From Alkalihalophilus pseudofirmus OF4 (GTDB lineage: Bacteria > Bacillota > Bacilli > Bacillales > Bacillaceae_D): a stretch of DNA of 64,000 nucleotides. The position numbers and the translations under genes were made by a program. The notes beneath the pieces are model-generated. The model did no database searches and was not told the DNA's origin. It was given only the letters and a program-made list of their open reading frames with translations. The stretch lies in the NCBI RefSeq assembly GCF_000005825.2, contig NC_013791.2, forward strand, positions 434,001 to 498,000, in the 5' to 3' direction. The stretch's first letter is position 1. Every line of letters starts with the position of its first letter. Positions 1 to 8,671 of this stretch are shown here, one piece after another.

Positions 1-431
1 TGCCGGTAAAAAGCGGACTAGATGTCGCAGAAGAACTCGTCGATCACCCTTGTAAAATCATTATTTTAACGACATTCGCCCGCGCTGGTTATTTTGAACG
101 TGCTCGTAATGCAGAAGTCAGCGGCTATTTGCTCAAAGACAGTCCAAGTGAAGAATTAGCGAGTTCGATTCGGATTATTATGGATGGCAGACGTATTTAT
201 GCCCCTGAATTAATCGACCTTGCGTATGACAACAAAAACCCGCTTACGAACCGTGAGAAGCAGGTGATGGAGCTGATCGCTGAAGGGAAAAGCACAAATG
301 AGATTGCCAGTGAGCTTTATTTGACGAATGGAACGGTGCGTAATTATATTTCTGTCATATTAGATAAGCTTGATGTCGGAAATCGAATTGAAGCCATCTC
401 GAGGTTTAAAGAGAAGGGCTGGTTTAAATGA
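1..431 (+). CDS. desR: DesR-like response regulator, 3' part only
   Basis: C-terminal part of a NarL/LuxR-type response regulator whose start lies left of the window; the frame is open from base 3. The receiver-domain end is visible (LTTFARAGYFERA, then GYLLKDSPSEELA with the conserved lysine), followed by a LuxR helix-turn-helix (LTNREKQVMELIAEGKSTNEIA, then GTVRNYISVILDKL). The phrases LLKDSPSEELA and the C-terminal end KEKGWFK match my memory of Bacillus DesR, which with the DesK thermosensor kinase controls the delta-5 fatty acid desaturase in cold shock. Family is certain; the DesR assignment is likely but not proven because the partner genes are outside the window. Confidence 0.75.
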   Translation, partial: PVKSGLDVAEELVDHPCKIIILTTFARAGYFERARNAEVSGYLLKDSPSEELASSIRIIMDGRRIYAPELIDLAYDNKNPLTNREKQVMELIAEGKSTNEIASELYLTNGTVRNYISVILDKLDVGNRIEAISRFKEKGWFK

Positions 432-467
432 GGCATGACTAAAAGTTGAACATACAATAAACATTAA

Positions 468-503
468 AACACTTTCTGCTAATGTTACAGAGAGTGTTTT
501 TCT
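468..503 (+). terminator. Rho-independent terminator after the DesR-like gene
   Basis: Hairpin with arms AACACTTTCTG and CAGAGAGTGTT (one G-T wobble) followed by TTTTTCTTT, 37 bases after the stop codon. Confidence 0.75.
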
Positions 504-610
504 TTATTTCTAGGTATTTGGTAAAAGGGCTTTTTACCAAGGCATTGGCCGTCCCCATTAGGTTGAAATGGAATACTTTATAATTAGATCGCGAAAGGGG
601 GACATAAAAT

Positions 611-1327
611 ATGTCAATGTCAAATATACCACCAATTAACCCGATAGAAGGTTTAGATCGTGAACAAGTTGCACTATTATTACTTGCTTCCATTGCATTT
701 GAAGAATTAAGTTTAGCACACATTATGAATGCTGAGGGTGAGAAGCTTCAGTATGCATTAGGAACATTGTTTGATGATCAGGAGCCCATCGTAACAGATT
801 TAGAAGGTCTTTTGGCTGTTAACCGCAGTGTTGAACGAACATTAAGAACAGTAATAAAAAAGGAAATGCTGCTTCAATTTAAACTAGAGGATATTATTGA
901 TTCAGGCCTTTTAGATGTTGAGCCGCCGGAAGTTGCTTGTGCGTGTCAGATAAATATCGAGCCGGATTCATCATTCTCATTTGATGGGGGTACTATTACT
1001 ATTGTGGAAGCTACATTCTGTAATTGTGAAACAGGCGAGAGCGAGTTTGAAGCTACCTTTACTGTAAGTGAATCGGAAACGACAGCTACTCTTGTTCCTG
1101 GTACTGTTCAAGTAAATTGCGAGACAGGGTTACCAGTAGTTAGCTTTGAGGTTGACGTCGAAGGAGGAGTACTCCCAGAAGGTCCATATACACTTACAAT
1201 AATATTTAATGAAGAAACTGGTGAATTTACTTTCGTATCTCCAGGATTCGATCCTATCCCAGTAACTGGTATTGACTTTGAGATTATTCCTTGTCTGCCG
1301 AACGGAAACGGAAATGGCGCGGGGTAA
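611..1327 (+). CDS. Spore-surface-like hypothetical protein
   Basis: 238-aa protein with two parts. The helical N-terminal half (about residues 15-105) carries the motifs [20 protein letters not shown] and [18 protein letters not shown], a combination I associate with Bacillus spore-coat or exosporium-type hypothetical proteins, often fused to collagen-like or beta-rich tails. The C-terminal half (about 110-230) is Thr/Val/Gly-rich and beta-strand-like, with CACQ, CNC, NCE and PCL cysteine spots, and ends in NGNGNGAG. No signal peptide and no membrane segment. The start is chosen for the GAAAGGGGGA site just upstream. It is flanked by terminators on both sides, so it is monocistronic. Function unknown. 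Confidence 0.7.
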   Translation: MSMSNIPPINPIEGLDREQVALLLLASIAFEELSLAHIMNAEGEKLQYALGTLFDDQEPIVTDLEGLLAVNRSVERTLRTVIKKEMLLQFKLEDIIDSGLLDVEPPEVACACQINIEPDSSFSFDGGTITIVEATFCNCETGESEFEATFTVSESETTATLVPGTVQVNCETGLPVVSFEVDVEGGVLPEGPYTLTIIFNEETGEFTFVSPGFDPIPVTGIDFEIIPCLPNGNGNGAG

Positions 1328-1349
1328 CCGTGAGTTAGATAACTGTTCT

Positions 1350-1383
1350 AAAAAGAGCCGGGGATGATCCGGCTTTTTCTTTT
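1350..1383 (+). terminator. Rho-independent terminator
   Basis: Arms AGAGCCGG and CCGGCTTTTT around GGATGAT, with a T-rich tail, directly after the spore-surface-like gene. Confidence 0.85.
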
Positions 1384-1399
1384 TGGATGATATTCAAGA

Positions 1400-1610
1400 T
1401 TGCTTACATTTGGAGCAACTTTTAAACAAAATGCGGAGAAATTTAAAGTTAAGCCTGCTGTCATTGGCGTGCCAAATCCTATATGGGGCGAATCGGTCAA
1501 GGCAGTTGGGGTGCTAAAAGAAGGTACAGTGCTATCTAGTGAGGAGATCATTGAATTTTTGTTACGGAAAACTTCTAAAAGAACTGCGGGAAACGTACAG
1601 TAATGCCCTT
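1400..1610 (+). pseudogene. Remnant of a fatty acyl-CoA ligase (AMP-forming), C-terminal scrap
   Basis: A short open frame encodes KPAVIGVPNPIWGESVKAV and then VLKEGTVLSSEEIIEF, the hallmark of the C-terminal domain of AMP-dependent acyl-CoA synthetases. From about base 1566 a different frame reads GKLLKELRETYSNA, which matches the very end of the same family (catalytic-lysine segment GKxLKRELRE). The roughly 30-40 residues that normally lie between these two blocks are missing, so an internal deletion with frame change has occurred, and the whole N-terminal adenylation domain is gone. It is a gene relic, not a functional small protein. It is followed by what may be the original terminator. 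Confidence 0.85.
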
Positions 1611-1636
1611 ATCACATTATCTGTGGTAAGGGTTTT
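1606..1636 (+). terminator. Terminator behind the ligase relic
   Basis: Arms CCCTTATCACA and TGTGGTAAGGG around TTATC, followed by TTTT. Probably the surviving terminator of the decayed ligase gene. Confidence 0.7.
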
Positions 1637-1783
1637 CGCATTTGAATCTTTTTATAGTAGTAAAAAGAAAATAAGACTGCCTCCCTTAAGTAGTGCATAT
1701 AGTGTTATAAAGGTCTGATTTATAAGGTTTTCTTTTTATAAGGTCGACTTTAGAAAAGAGAGAACAGGCAGGGGGGCGATGAC

Positions 1784-3460
1784 ATGAGCAACAAGAAGAA
1801 GAAGAAACCGAATATTCTTATCTTGATGGTGGACCAGCAGCGGTATCCTGCAGTGTATGAGACGAATGAAGTAAAGAAATGGTGTGAAGAGAATTTATGC
1901 GCTCAGCAGATGCTTAAGAAAAATGGGATGGTATTTACCAATCATTATGCGGCAAGCACCGCCTGTTCTCCAAGCCGAACCACTTTATATACAGGACAAT
2001 ATCCTTCCCTTCATGGAGTCACCCAAACGACAGGAGTGGCTAAAGGAGCTTTTGATCCAGATGTTTTTTGGCTTGATGCGAATACCGTACCGACAATGGG
2101 TCATTATTTTCGCACTGCGGGCTATGAAACATTTTGGAAGGGGAAATGGCATGCGTCAGATGAAGATATTTTCATTCCTGGAACCCATGATGCGTACTCA
2201 AGCTATAACCTAGACACAGGCGTCCCTGAAAAAGACAAGGTGAAAATGTATAAGCAAGCAAACAGGCTGGATGCGTTTGGCTTCTCTGGCTGGATTGGGC
2301 CTGAGCCTCATGGAACGGACCCTCGGAATTCGGCTTCTTCTGCCGCAACTGGTATGAGCGGCCGGGACCAAGTGTATGCAGAAGATACAGTGAAGCTGCT
2401 CCAAGCATTAGATAAGAAGAGCCAGAAAGAAGAGGGTCACAAGCCGTGGTTTGTGATGTGCTCCTTGGTCAACCCTCACGATATTGCCTTATACGGCGTG
2501 CTCACTGCTGTGCAGCCGAATTATCATTTTGAGGTAGACCAGACCTTGCCATTTATTCCGCCTGCGCCTACTGTAGAAGAATCCTTATCGACAAAACCGC
2601 GTGCGCAGGAGAGCTATCGTTATACGTATCCGAGAGCGCTTCAGCCGATTATAGATAATAACTTTTACAGACAGCTCTATTACAGCTTGCAAAAGAAAGC
2701 AGATCAAGAAATGGAAAAGGTCCTTAAAGCGCTGCAACAATCTAGTTTTTATGAAGATACGATTGTGCTGTTCACTTCAGATCATGGAGAGCTGCTAGGG
2801 GCACATGGCGGGTTGCATCAAAAGTGGTATAACATGTACGAAGAATCAATCCACGTGCCGCTCATCATCCATAATCCGCTGCTCTTTAACGAGCCTGAGG
2901 AGACTGGGATGCTGACGAGTCATGTGGATGTGCTGCCTACATTACTCGGTTTAGCGGGGGTAAAGGTAGAAAAAGTGCAAGCTAAGCTTTCAAAGAATCA
3001 TACGGAAGTGCGTCCATTGGTTGGTAGAGATTTAAGCAAGTTAATCAAAGGCTCTAATGAGTTTCATGAGGCAGATGAGCCGATCTATTTTATGACAGAT
3101 GATGATGTGACAAGAGGGCTGAACCAAACAACTGCTAGAGGTGAACCTTATCAATCTGTTCTGCAGCCGAACCATATTGAAGCAGTGATTGCAACACTTC
3201 CTAGCGGCAAGGGGAGTAAGAAAGAAGTTTGGAAATATGCTAGATATTTTGACATCCCCCAATCAGATGGCGACCAAGAAAGAAAACATGTCCTTGATGA
3301 ATTTGAATTGTACAATCTGACGCAAGACCCGCTGGAAGAAAAAAATTTAGCGCATCCACAATACGCAACCGAGCTCACAGGACGTATTCAAAAAGTACTG
3401 AGTGCGATCCTGGCTGAGCAATCGAAACAGAAAAGACTTGTGCCAAAAAAGAGTGGATAA
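1784..3460 (+). CDS. Sulfatase family hydrolase
   Basis: 558-aa member of the alkaline phosphatase/sulfatase superfamily. The N-terminal metal-binding strand is NILILMVDQQR (about residues 10-20). The sulfatase signature CSPSR begins at Cys61, the residue converted to formylglycine in active sulfatases; the motif continues TTLYTGQYP. A second metal site is TSDHGELLGAHG. No signal peptide is visible (the N-terminus is a lysine run followed by the core strand), so it is expected to be cytoplasmic. Start supported by the AGGGGGGCG ribosome site. Its substrate (aryl, choline or sugar sulfate, or possibly a phosphodiester) cannot be read from the sequence. No maturation enzyme or sulfonate transporter is adjacent. 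Confidence 0.85.
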   Translation: MSNKKKKKPNILILMVDQQRYPAVYETNEVKKWCEENLCAQQMLKKNGMVFTNHYAASTACSPSRTTLYTGQYPSLHGVTQTTGVAKGAFDPDVFWLDANTVPTMGHYFRTAGYETFWKGKWHASDEDIFIPGTHDAYSSYNLDTGVPEKDKVKMYKQANRLDAFGFSGWIGPEPHGTDPRNSASSAATGMSGRDQVYAEDTVKLLQALDKKSQKEEGHKPWFVMCSLVNPHDIALYGVLTAVQPNYHFEVDQTLPFIPPAPTVEESLSTKPRAQESYRYTYPRALQPIIDNNFYRQLYYSLQKKADQEMEKVLKALQQSSFYEDTIVLFTSDHGELLGAHGGLHQKWYNMYEESIHVPLIIHNPLLFNEPEETGMLTSHVDVLPTLLGLAGVKVEKVQAKLSKNHTEVRPLVGRDLSKLIKGSNEFHEADEPIYFMTDDDVTRGLNQTTARGEPYQSVLQPNHIEAVIATLPSGKGSKKEVWKYARYFDIPQSDGDQERKHVLDEFELYNLTQDPLEEKNLAHPQYATELTGRIQKVLSAILAEQSKQKRLVPKKSG

Positions 3461-3469
3461 GCAGGTTAC

Positions 3470-3504
3470 TAACAGCCCTTTATCATCCTAGAAAAAGGGC
3501 TGTT
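3470..3504. terminator. Hairpin after the sulfatase gene
   Basis: Strong inverted repeat, arms TAACAGCCCTTT and AAAGGGCTGTTA. No good T-run follows on either strand, so it may act as an mRNA 3' stabiliser or weak terminator. Confidence 0.55.
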
Positions 3505-3606
3505 ACGTGTGCTCTGAAAAATTGTTTGTTTAATAATGAGGTATATGGAAATAAATACATAGAGAGTGTAATGATAGAATACTTGATAGTTAAAAAGGAG
3601 GCACCT

Positions 3607-4092
3607 ATGGAGACACCAAATACTAGAAACAATATTAGTGAGAATAATTATTCTCGGCGTAATCTCTGGTCTGGGATTTTATTTGGAATTGGACTCATTG
3701 CTTTTGTGGATGAGATGGTCTTTCATCAGCTTTTACGCTGGCATCATTTCTATGATTTATCAACAACAGATATCGGTTTGATCTCTGACGGGTTATTCCA
3801 TGCTTTTAGCTGGTTTGCTACAATTGGCGGACTGTTTTTATTTGCTGATCTTAGGCGGCGTCATGGTGTGAACATTAAGCGGTGGTGGGGCGGTGTATTT
3901 CTTGGTGCCGGAGCGTTTCAGCTGTATGACGGAATCGTTCAGCATAAAATGATGCGCATTCACCAAATTCGCTATGTAGAAAATGTCATTGTATATGACC
4001 TGGTTTGGAATATAGGGGCGATAATCATGATTATTATTGGACTTATTCTAGTAAAACGTTCTAGTCATATAAGCCAGGAAAAGGGGGAGTAA
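3607..4092 (+). CDS. DUF2243 membrane protein
   Basis: 161-aa integral membrane protein with four hydrophobic segments and conserved motifs GILFGIGLIAFVDEMVFHQ, LLRWHH, DGLFHA and FQLYDGIVQHK that define the DUF2243 family. The start at 3607 is chosen over an upstream in-frame ATG because AAAAAGGAGG sits six bases before it. It ends three bases before the CtaG-like gene, so the two are one operon; this pairing is common in Bacillaceae and suggests a role in copper handling or respiratory oxidase assembly. The histidines in or near the membrane fit a metal role, but that is inference. Confidence 0.85.
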   Translation: METPNTRNNISENNYSRRNLWSGILFGIGLIAFVDEMVFHQLLRWHHFYDLSTTDIGLISDGLFHAFSWFATIGGLFLFADLRRRHGVNIKRWWGGVFLGAGAFQLYDGIVQHKMMRIHQIRYVENVIVYDLVWNIGAIIMIIIGLILVKRSSHISQEKGE

Positions 4093-4095
4093 GGG

Positions 4096-4920
4096 ATGGA
4101 AGGACATCATCACCATCATCAACACGCAATGGACGAGACCACGTTTGTGATGGCTGAGTGGATTTTAGCCACTCCCTTTATCATTTTGTTGGCAGCCTAT
4201 TTAACAGCTGTAATCCTCTCAAATCGAACGCATAAAAAATGGCCCGTTTATCGAGTTGTATTATGGATTGTGGGTACGGTTTTTGCAATAGTTTCTGTCT
4301 TAGGACCACTAGCTCAACTTGCACATGGGGATTTTGTTTGGCATATGGCTGGCCACTTATTCTTAGGTATGCTAGCCCCGCTATTCATGGTGCTTGCAGC
4401 GCCGATGACCTTATTTTTACGGACTCTCCCTACACATGCTGCTAGAAAAGTAACAACCATCTTAAAATCAAAAGTGGCTGCGTTTTATACTGATCCCATT
4501 GTTGCTTCTATTTTAAATATAGGAATGCTGTGGATTCTCTACACCACAGAGCTTTATACACTTATGCACGAATATGTCATTCTTCATATTTTGATTCATT
4601 TCCATGTCTTTTTAGCAGGATATTTATTTACCCTCTCTATGATTTATATTGACCCAATGCCGCATATAAGAAGCTACCTATACCGTGCTGTTGTCCTAGT
4701 CTTAGCATTAGCAGGACATGGCATTCTATCAAAATATATTTATGCCAATCCACCAGAAGGTGTTCTAAGAGCGCAAGCGGAAGCTGGGGGAATGTTGATG
4801 TATTACGGCGGGGATGCTGTAGATGTGATCATTATTTTTATCCTGTGCCTGCATTGGTATAGAGCGACTAAGCCTAAATTCCAGCAGGTGAGGAGGCAGA
4901 CTGCGGCTGAAAGTATGTAA
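4096..4920 (+). CDS. CtaG-type cytochrome c oxidase assembly membrane protein
   Basis: 274-aa polytopic membrane protein of the caa3-type CtaG family, thought to help copper insertion or assembly of cytochrome c oxidase. Conserved features are HMAGHLFLGMLAPLFMVLAAP, HFHVFLAGYLF and GDAVDVIIIFILCLHWY, with about seven membrane spans. The N-terminus holds a natural histidine-rich tract (GHHHHHQHAMD), plausible as a copper-binding extracytoplasmic arm. Translationally close to the DUF2243 gene (three-base gap, GGGGGAGTAAGGG ribosome site). No oxidase structural genes are nearby, so it may be an accessory paralogue rather than the main ctaG. Confidence 0.85.
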   Translation: MEGHHHHHQHAMDETTFVMAEWILATPFIILLAAYLTAVILSNRTHKKWPVYRVVLWIVGTVFAIVSVLGPLAQLAHGDFVWHMAGHLFLGMLAPLFMVLAAPMTLFLRTLPTHAARKVTTILKSKVAAFYTDPIVASILNIGMLWILYTTELYTLMHEYVILHILIHFHVFLAGYLFTLSMIYIDPMPHIRSYLYRAVVLVLALAGHGILSKYIYANPPEGVLRAQAEAGGMLMYYGGDAVDVIIIFILCLHWYRATKPKFQQVRRQTAAESM

Positions 4921-4924
4921 ATTG

Positions 4925-4956
4925 TTCATCTTGCGTTCATAAACTTTCTTTATAAT
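4925..4956 (+). promoter_or_regulatory. Promoter with phased TTCAT direct repeat (likely autoregulated)
   Basis: Two TTCAT boxes at 4925-4929 and 4936-4940, exactly 11 bases apart, followed 10 bases later by a perfect TATAAT (4951-4956). The phasing is what OmpR/PhoB-type regulators bind, and the boxes sit where a -35 would be. A nearly identical block occurs at 7132, after the kinase gene. Confidence 0.7.
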
Positions 4957-4995
4957 AGAAGGAGCACGTATTCTAATTAAAATAGAGGGAAGAAG

Positions 4996-5697
4996 ATGAA
5001 ACATAAGGCGTTGAGCGTATTAATTATTGAAGACGATCCCCACATTGCAGAGTTGATACAGTTATATATGGAGAAGCTGGGCTATTTGACGCAAGTGGCT
5101 TATGACGGTGAAGCTGGGCTTGAATCCTATTACGAAACTTATCCCGATTTTATCTTTCTAGATATTATGCTGCCTAAAATAGACGGGTGGGAGTTATGCC
5201 AAGAAATTAGATGGGATAATAAAAAAATACCGATCATTATGCTGACAGGAAAAGGAGAAAGCCAGGATAAGATTAAAGGTCTTGATATCGGGGCAGATGA
5301 CTATGTTGTGAAGCCTTTTGACCCTAATGAACTGGTGGCTAGAATGAAGGCAGTTATGAGAAGAGCTGATCTTCTAAATGATGAAGATCAAGTCGTCTCC
5401 CTTTTAGGTCTTGTGGTTGATAAGAAGGAGTATAAGGCAGCTGCGGGTGACAAGGAGATTACGATGCCGCCTAAGGAGCTTGACTTGCTCTATTATTTGG
5501 CCAGCTACCCTAATCAAGTGTTTACTCGACAGCAGCTGCTTGATCAGATTTGGGGTTATGCGTTTGAAGGAGATCCACGAACGATTGATGTTCATATTAA
5601 ACGGATACGCGAGAAGCTGACAGAGGCGGATGCAAAATGGACGATCAAAACGATTCGCGGAGTAGGGTACAAGTTTTTGGAGAAGGAACATGAGTAG
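4996..5697 (+). CDS. OmpR-family response regulator
   Basis: 233-aa two-domain regulator. Receiver: acidic pair D13-D14, phosphoacceptor Asp56 (FIFLDIMLPKIDGW), Thr84 and Lys106 (DDYVVKPFDPNEL). The C-terminal winged helix reads PPKELDLLYYLASYPNQVFTRQQLLDQIWGY, then RTIDVHIKRIREKL and TIKTIRGVGYKF. The start is supported by the AGAGGGAAGAAG site. The kinase gene overlaps its end by eight bases. It probably binds the 11-bp-phased TTCAT boxes upstream of its own gene and at 7132, which would make the MMPL exporter operon its native target (inference). Confidence 0.93.
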   Translation: MKHKALSVLIIEDDPHIAELIQLYMEKLGYLTQVAYDGEAGLESYYETYPDFIFLDIMLPKIDGWELCQEIRWDNKKIPIIMLTGKGESQDKIKGLDIGADDYVVKPFDPNELVARMKAVMRRADLLNDEDQVVSLLGLVVDKKEYKAAAGDKEITMPPKELDLLYYLASYPNQVFTRQQLLDQIWGYAFEGDPRTIDVHIKRIREKLTEADAKWTIKTIRGVGYKFLEKEHE

Positions 5698-7099
5698 ACA
5701 ACAGAATATTTTCACAAAGTTATTCGTCACTTATTTTGTCATTATCTTGATTTCATTTTTCTTATTTAATTCCATCTTTCTCTACCTTTTTCATGTGAAT
5801 ATGTATGATGATTTTAAAGAAGGGTTTGCGTATTCTAAAGAGAAGATTGAAGCACATTTTGAGCTTGCTGACAGCGAAGATTGGAGTGAGGAGCTTCTTG
5901 ATGCCTCACTCGATATTAGTTTGAGCCAAATGAATAACAGCATCTATATCTACAATTCAAGTGCAGAGCGAGTTTACCAATCGAGCTATGACCAAGCCCC
6001 AAATCTTCAGGTTGATCGAGCAATGGTCGAAGACGTGCTACGAGGTGCGGAACTAGCTGAGGGAATGAGGGTGGATAACCGGCTTGTTTATACGATAGCT
6101 GAGCCGATTGATGTCACTGCGGGCACGCCTCATGTGATGGTCATGGTCTACTATGAATTAGATCATCAGTACAAACAGGTGCTGATCATGATTGGTTTAA
6201 CCTTCACGATCACGATGGCGCTCACAGGATTTATCCTTTGGTTTATCTCAAGAAGGCTGACTGCTCCGCTAAGGGAGATGAATCGAATTGCTCTTCAACT
6301 TGCTAAAGGAGATTTTTCTCAGCATGTACGGGTCAATTCTAAGGACGAGATTGGCCAGTTAGGCTCAACCTTCAATTATATGGCCAAAGAGCTTGAAAAT
6401 ATTGAGCAGATGCGGACAGACTTTATCACCAATGTGTCTCATGACTTAAGGTCGCCGCTTACATCGATTAAAGGGTTTCTAACTGCACTCCTTGATGGAA
6501 CGATTGCCGATCATCGAAAAAACCATTATTATACGATCATGAAAAATGAAACGGAACGCTTGAGCAAGCTGGTAAATGATTTATTAGATATGTCACAGCT
6601 TCAGCATGGTCATATTACGATTAAGCCGACCACGTATAATTTGAGTGAACAGATTCGTCTGGTGGCAGCAAAAATGGAACCACAGCTTCAAGCTTCAGAC
6701 CTTTTTATCGAGCTTGAGGAAGAAGCTGGAGATGTGCATGTGTTTGCAGATAAAGACCGAATTGAACAGGTATTAATTAATCTAATAGAGAATGCGATTC
6801 ATCACTCACCGCCACAAAAACCTGTTTATGTTCACCTATCACAAGAAGAGGATAAAGTAAAAGTGAGCATTGAAGATTTCGGTGAGGGCATTAAAGAAGA
6901 AGATCTTACCTACATTTGGGAGAGATTTTACAAAACAGATAAAGCTCGTTCCAAAAAAAAGGGGACAGGAGTTGGTCTCTCCATCGTAAAATCGATCATT
7001 GACCTTCATCAGTCGTCCATTCAAGTGAAAAGTGAGGTTGGTATAGGTACGACGTTTATATTTACTTTACCGCAATCGAATAGTAAAGACATAGAGTAG
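5690..7099 (+). CDS. Membrane sensor histidine kinase
   Basis: 469-aa HisKA-type kinase, partner of the preceding regulator (8-base overlap). Membrane span about 11-34, an extracytoplasmic sensor loop about 35-163, second span about 164-187, HAMP domain (LTAPLREMNRIALQLAKGDF), dimerisation domain with His251 (NVSHDLRSPLTSIKGF), then ATPase motifs N box NLIENAIHHS, DFGEGI, ERFYKTDKAR and GTGVGLSIVKSI. All catalytic motifs are intact. Given the adjacent exporter, an envelope stress or lipid/antimicrobial signal is plausible, but the sensor domain is not recognised. Confidence 0.93.
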   Translation: MSRQQNIFTKLFVTYFVIILISFFLFNSIFLYLFHVNMYDDFKEGFAYSKEKIEAHFELADSEDWSEELLDASLDISLSQMNNSIYIYNSSAERVYQSSYDQAPNLQVDRAMVEDVLRGAELAEGMRVDNRLVYTIAEPIDVTAGTPHVMVMVYYELDHQYKQVLIMIGLTFTITMALTGFILWFISRRLTAPLREMNRIALQLAKGDFSQHVRVNSKDEIGQLGSTFNYMAKELENIEQMRTDFITNVSHDLRSPLTSIKGFLTALLDGTIADHRKNHYYTIMKNETERLSKLVNDLLDMSQLQHGHITIKPTTYNLSEQIRLVAAKMEPQLQASDLFIELEEEAGDVHVFADKDRIEQVLINLIENAIHHSPPQKPVYVHLSQEEDKVKVSIEDFGEGIKEEDLTYIWERFYKTDKARSKKKGTGVGLSIVKSIIDLHQSSIQVKSEVGIGTTFIFTLPQSNSKDIE

Positions 7100-7100
7100 A

Positions 7101-7130
7101 AAAGGTTAGCTTTATAGCTGGCCTTTTTTT
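7101..7130 (+). terminator. Terminator of the two-component operon
   Basis: Arms AAGGTTAGC and GCTGGCCTT (two G-T pairs) around TTTATA, followed by a T-run. It ends right where the second TTCAT promoter block begins. Confidence 0.8.
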
Positions 7131-7131
7131 G

Positions 7132-7163
7132 TTCATCTTGTGTTCATATAAGCGTGATACTCT
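7132..7163 (+). promoter_or_regulatory. Second phased TTCAT promoter block, cut off from its gene by an IS
   Basis: TTCAT at 7132-7136 and 7143-7147 with the spacer CTTGTG, one base different from the block at 4925. A weak -10 (GATACT 7156-7161, or TACTCT 7158-7163) follows. Removing the IS and one target copy would place this promoter about 100 bases before the MMPL gene start. Confidence 0.6.
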
Positions 7164-7200
7164 AAGTCTGCAGGCAGTTAACAAGAGAATCATTCACTTT

Positions 7201-7209
7201 AACTGAAAT
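7201..7209. repeat. Left copy of 9-bp target site duplication
   Basis: AACTGAAAT directly before the left IS end; the identical 9-mer follows the right end at 8623-8631. Confidence 0.9.
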
Positions 7210-8622
7210 CACTAGTGTTGCATTAATATTATTTCAAGATTCAAAATACACCCAATATTCAAATTTCAGTTCATGAGCGCACAAAAAAATCCTTTACAAT
7301 GGAAGTACAGGTGGTTCCTGCCCAAATCCAACGTAAAGGATATCCGCTATGGACAAGAATACACGATTATCTTCATTTGGTAAATGGGTTGCACCCATAA
7401 ATATGAAACTTTTTGATGAACAAGTAAAAAAAGATGGACTAGATAAGTATAAGAAGAAATTATCAACGTCCTCTTTTACAAAACTATTTCTCTATGCACA
7501 CTTGAAACAAGTGGAAAGCCTTCATGCGTTGAATGCAGAACTAGCCGATGAAAACTTACAGAAAGAACTGGGGATCAAATCAATCAGTGTTTCTCAGCTT
7601 TCTCGTAAAAACAGGGCTATAGATTCATCGCTGTTTTCCATCGTCTTTCTTGAATTAGTTCGGCAGATTCAGATGAAAACCAACCAATATCAGTCACCAT
7701 TTCCTTTAAAAATTATTGATTCAAGCACCCTGCCGCTAAATCTCACCCGTTGTAACTGGGCTACATTTCGGAAGAGCAAGGGTGGTGTCAAACTTCATCT
7801 TAGATTAGTTTTTGTCGATCAAGATACGGTCTATCCTGATAAAGCGGTTATCACAAATGCCGTTGAACACGATCGGAATCAATTGGAGATTCTCGTTGAT
7901 GACAAAGATGCCATGTATGTGTTTGATCGTGGATATATCGACTATCAACGGTTTGATCGCTACTTTGATGAAGGAATCTTTTTTCTCTCAAGACTGAAAA
8001 AGAATGCCGTCATAAGAGAGGTTGAATCCTATTCTTTACCTGAAGGAAGTCCGATTACAACGGATAAAATAGCGTACATCGGTACAACACAAAAGCGTAC
8101 TGAAAATGTATTTCGAATCCTTGAAACAGTTGATTCCAAAGGGAATCCAATACGTTTAATCACGAATCGCTTTGACTTAAAAGCGGAAGAAATAGGCGAT
8201 CTATACCGTTCAAGATGGGCAATAGAGTTATTTTTCAAATGGTTAAAGCAGCACGTCGAAATCAAAACATTTTTTGGATACAGCGAACAAGCTGTACACA
8301 ATCAAATTTTCCTTGCGTTAATTACGTATTGCCTCAATGTACTCGTTCAACTTGAAGCCAAAGGAAAACCTACATTATTACGGATTACCCGATGGCTCAA
8401 GGCAACTATGTGGAGACCAGCAAGAACATGGTTCAGGTTCATTGAGCAAAGAGGAAGTCCGTAAACATGTACTAGTCGATGTTGCTTAAGTATTAAATGT
8501 ATATTTTTACCAAATGGTCAGTGCCACCTCTCGCTTTGGATTGTCTTTTTAGCTCATTTACCAGAGTGAAATATAGACAGAATATTCTTACTATAATTAT
8601 AGGGTTTTATGCAACACTAGTG
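7210..8622 (+). mobile_element. Complete IS4-family insertion sequence, 1413 bp
   Basis: Bounded by perfect 14-bp terminal inverted repeats (CACTAGTGTTGCAT at 7210-7223 and its complement at 8609-8622), inside a 9-bp direct target duplication AACTGAAAT. Carries a single DDE transposase in the same direction as the flanking genes. Size, 9-bp duplication and transposase motifs fit the IS4 family (IS4Bsu1-like is my best guess). Intact ends and perfect duplication imply a recent insertion. It sits between a regulator-type promoter and the MMPL exporter gene. Confidence 0.95.
7349..8464 (+). CDS. IS4-family DDE transposase
   Basis: 371-aa transposase, full length for the group. First catalytic Asp in LKIIDSSTLPLN, second Asp in YVFDRGYIDYQRFD, and the IS4-type YREK signature in YRSRWAIELFFKWLKQHV, which supplies the catalytic Glu. 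The N-terminal third (LFLYAHLKQVESLHALNAEL) is the usual DNA-binding region. No frameshift or stop, so the element is probably competent to move. Confidence 0.95.
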   Translation: MDKNTRLSSFGKWVAPINMKLFDEQVKKDGLDKYKKKLSTSSFTKLFLYAHLKQVESLHALNAELADENLQKELGIKSISVSQLSRKNRAIDSSLFSIVFLELVRQIQMKTNQYQSPFPLKIIDSSTLPLNLTRCNWATFRKSKGGVKLHLRLVFVDQDTVYPDKAVITNAVEHDRNQLEILVDDKDAMYVFDRGYIDYQRFDRYFDEGIFFLSRLKKNAVIREVESYSLPEGSPITTDKIAYIGTTQKRTENVFRILETVDSKGNPIRLITNRFDLKAEEIGDLYRSRWAIELFFKWLKQHVEIKTFFGYSEQAVHNQIFLALITYCLNVLVQLEAKGKPTLLRITRWLKATMWRPARTWFRFIEQRGSP

Positions 8623-8631
8623 AACTGAAAT
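8623..8631. repeat. Right copy of 9-bp target site duplication
   Basis: AACTGAAAT immediately after the right terminal inverted repeat; identical to 7201-7209. Confidence 0.9.
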
Positions 8632-8671
8632 ACTACTTAACTAAAATTAACCAAAGAAAAGAGGAGTATAG

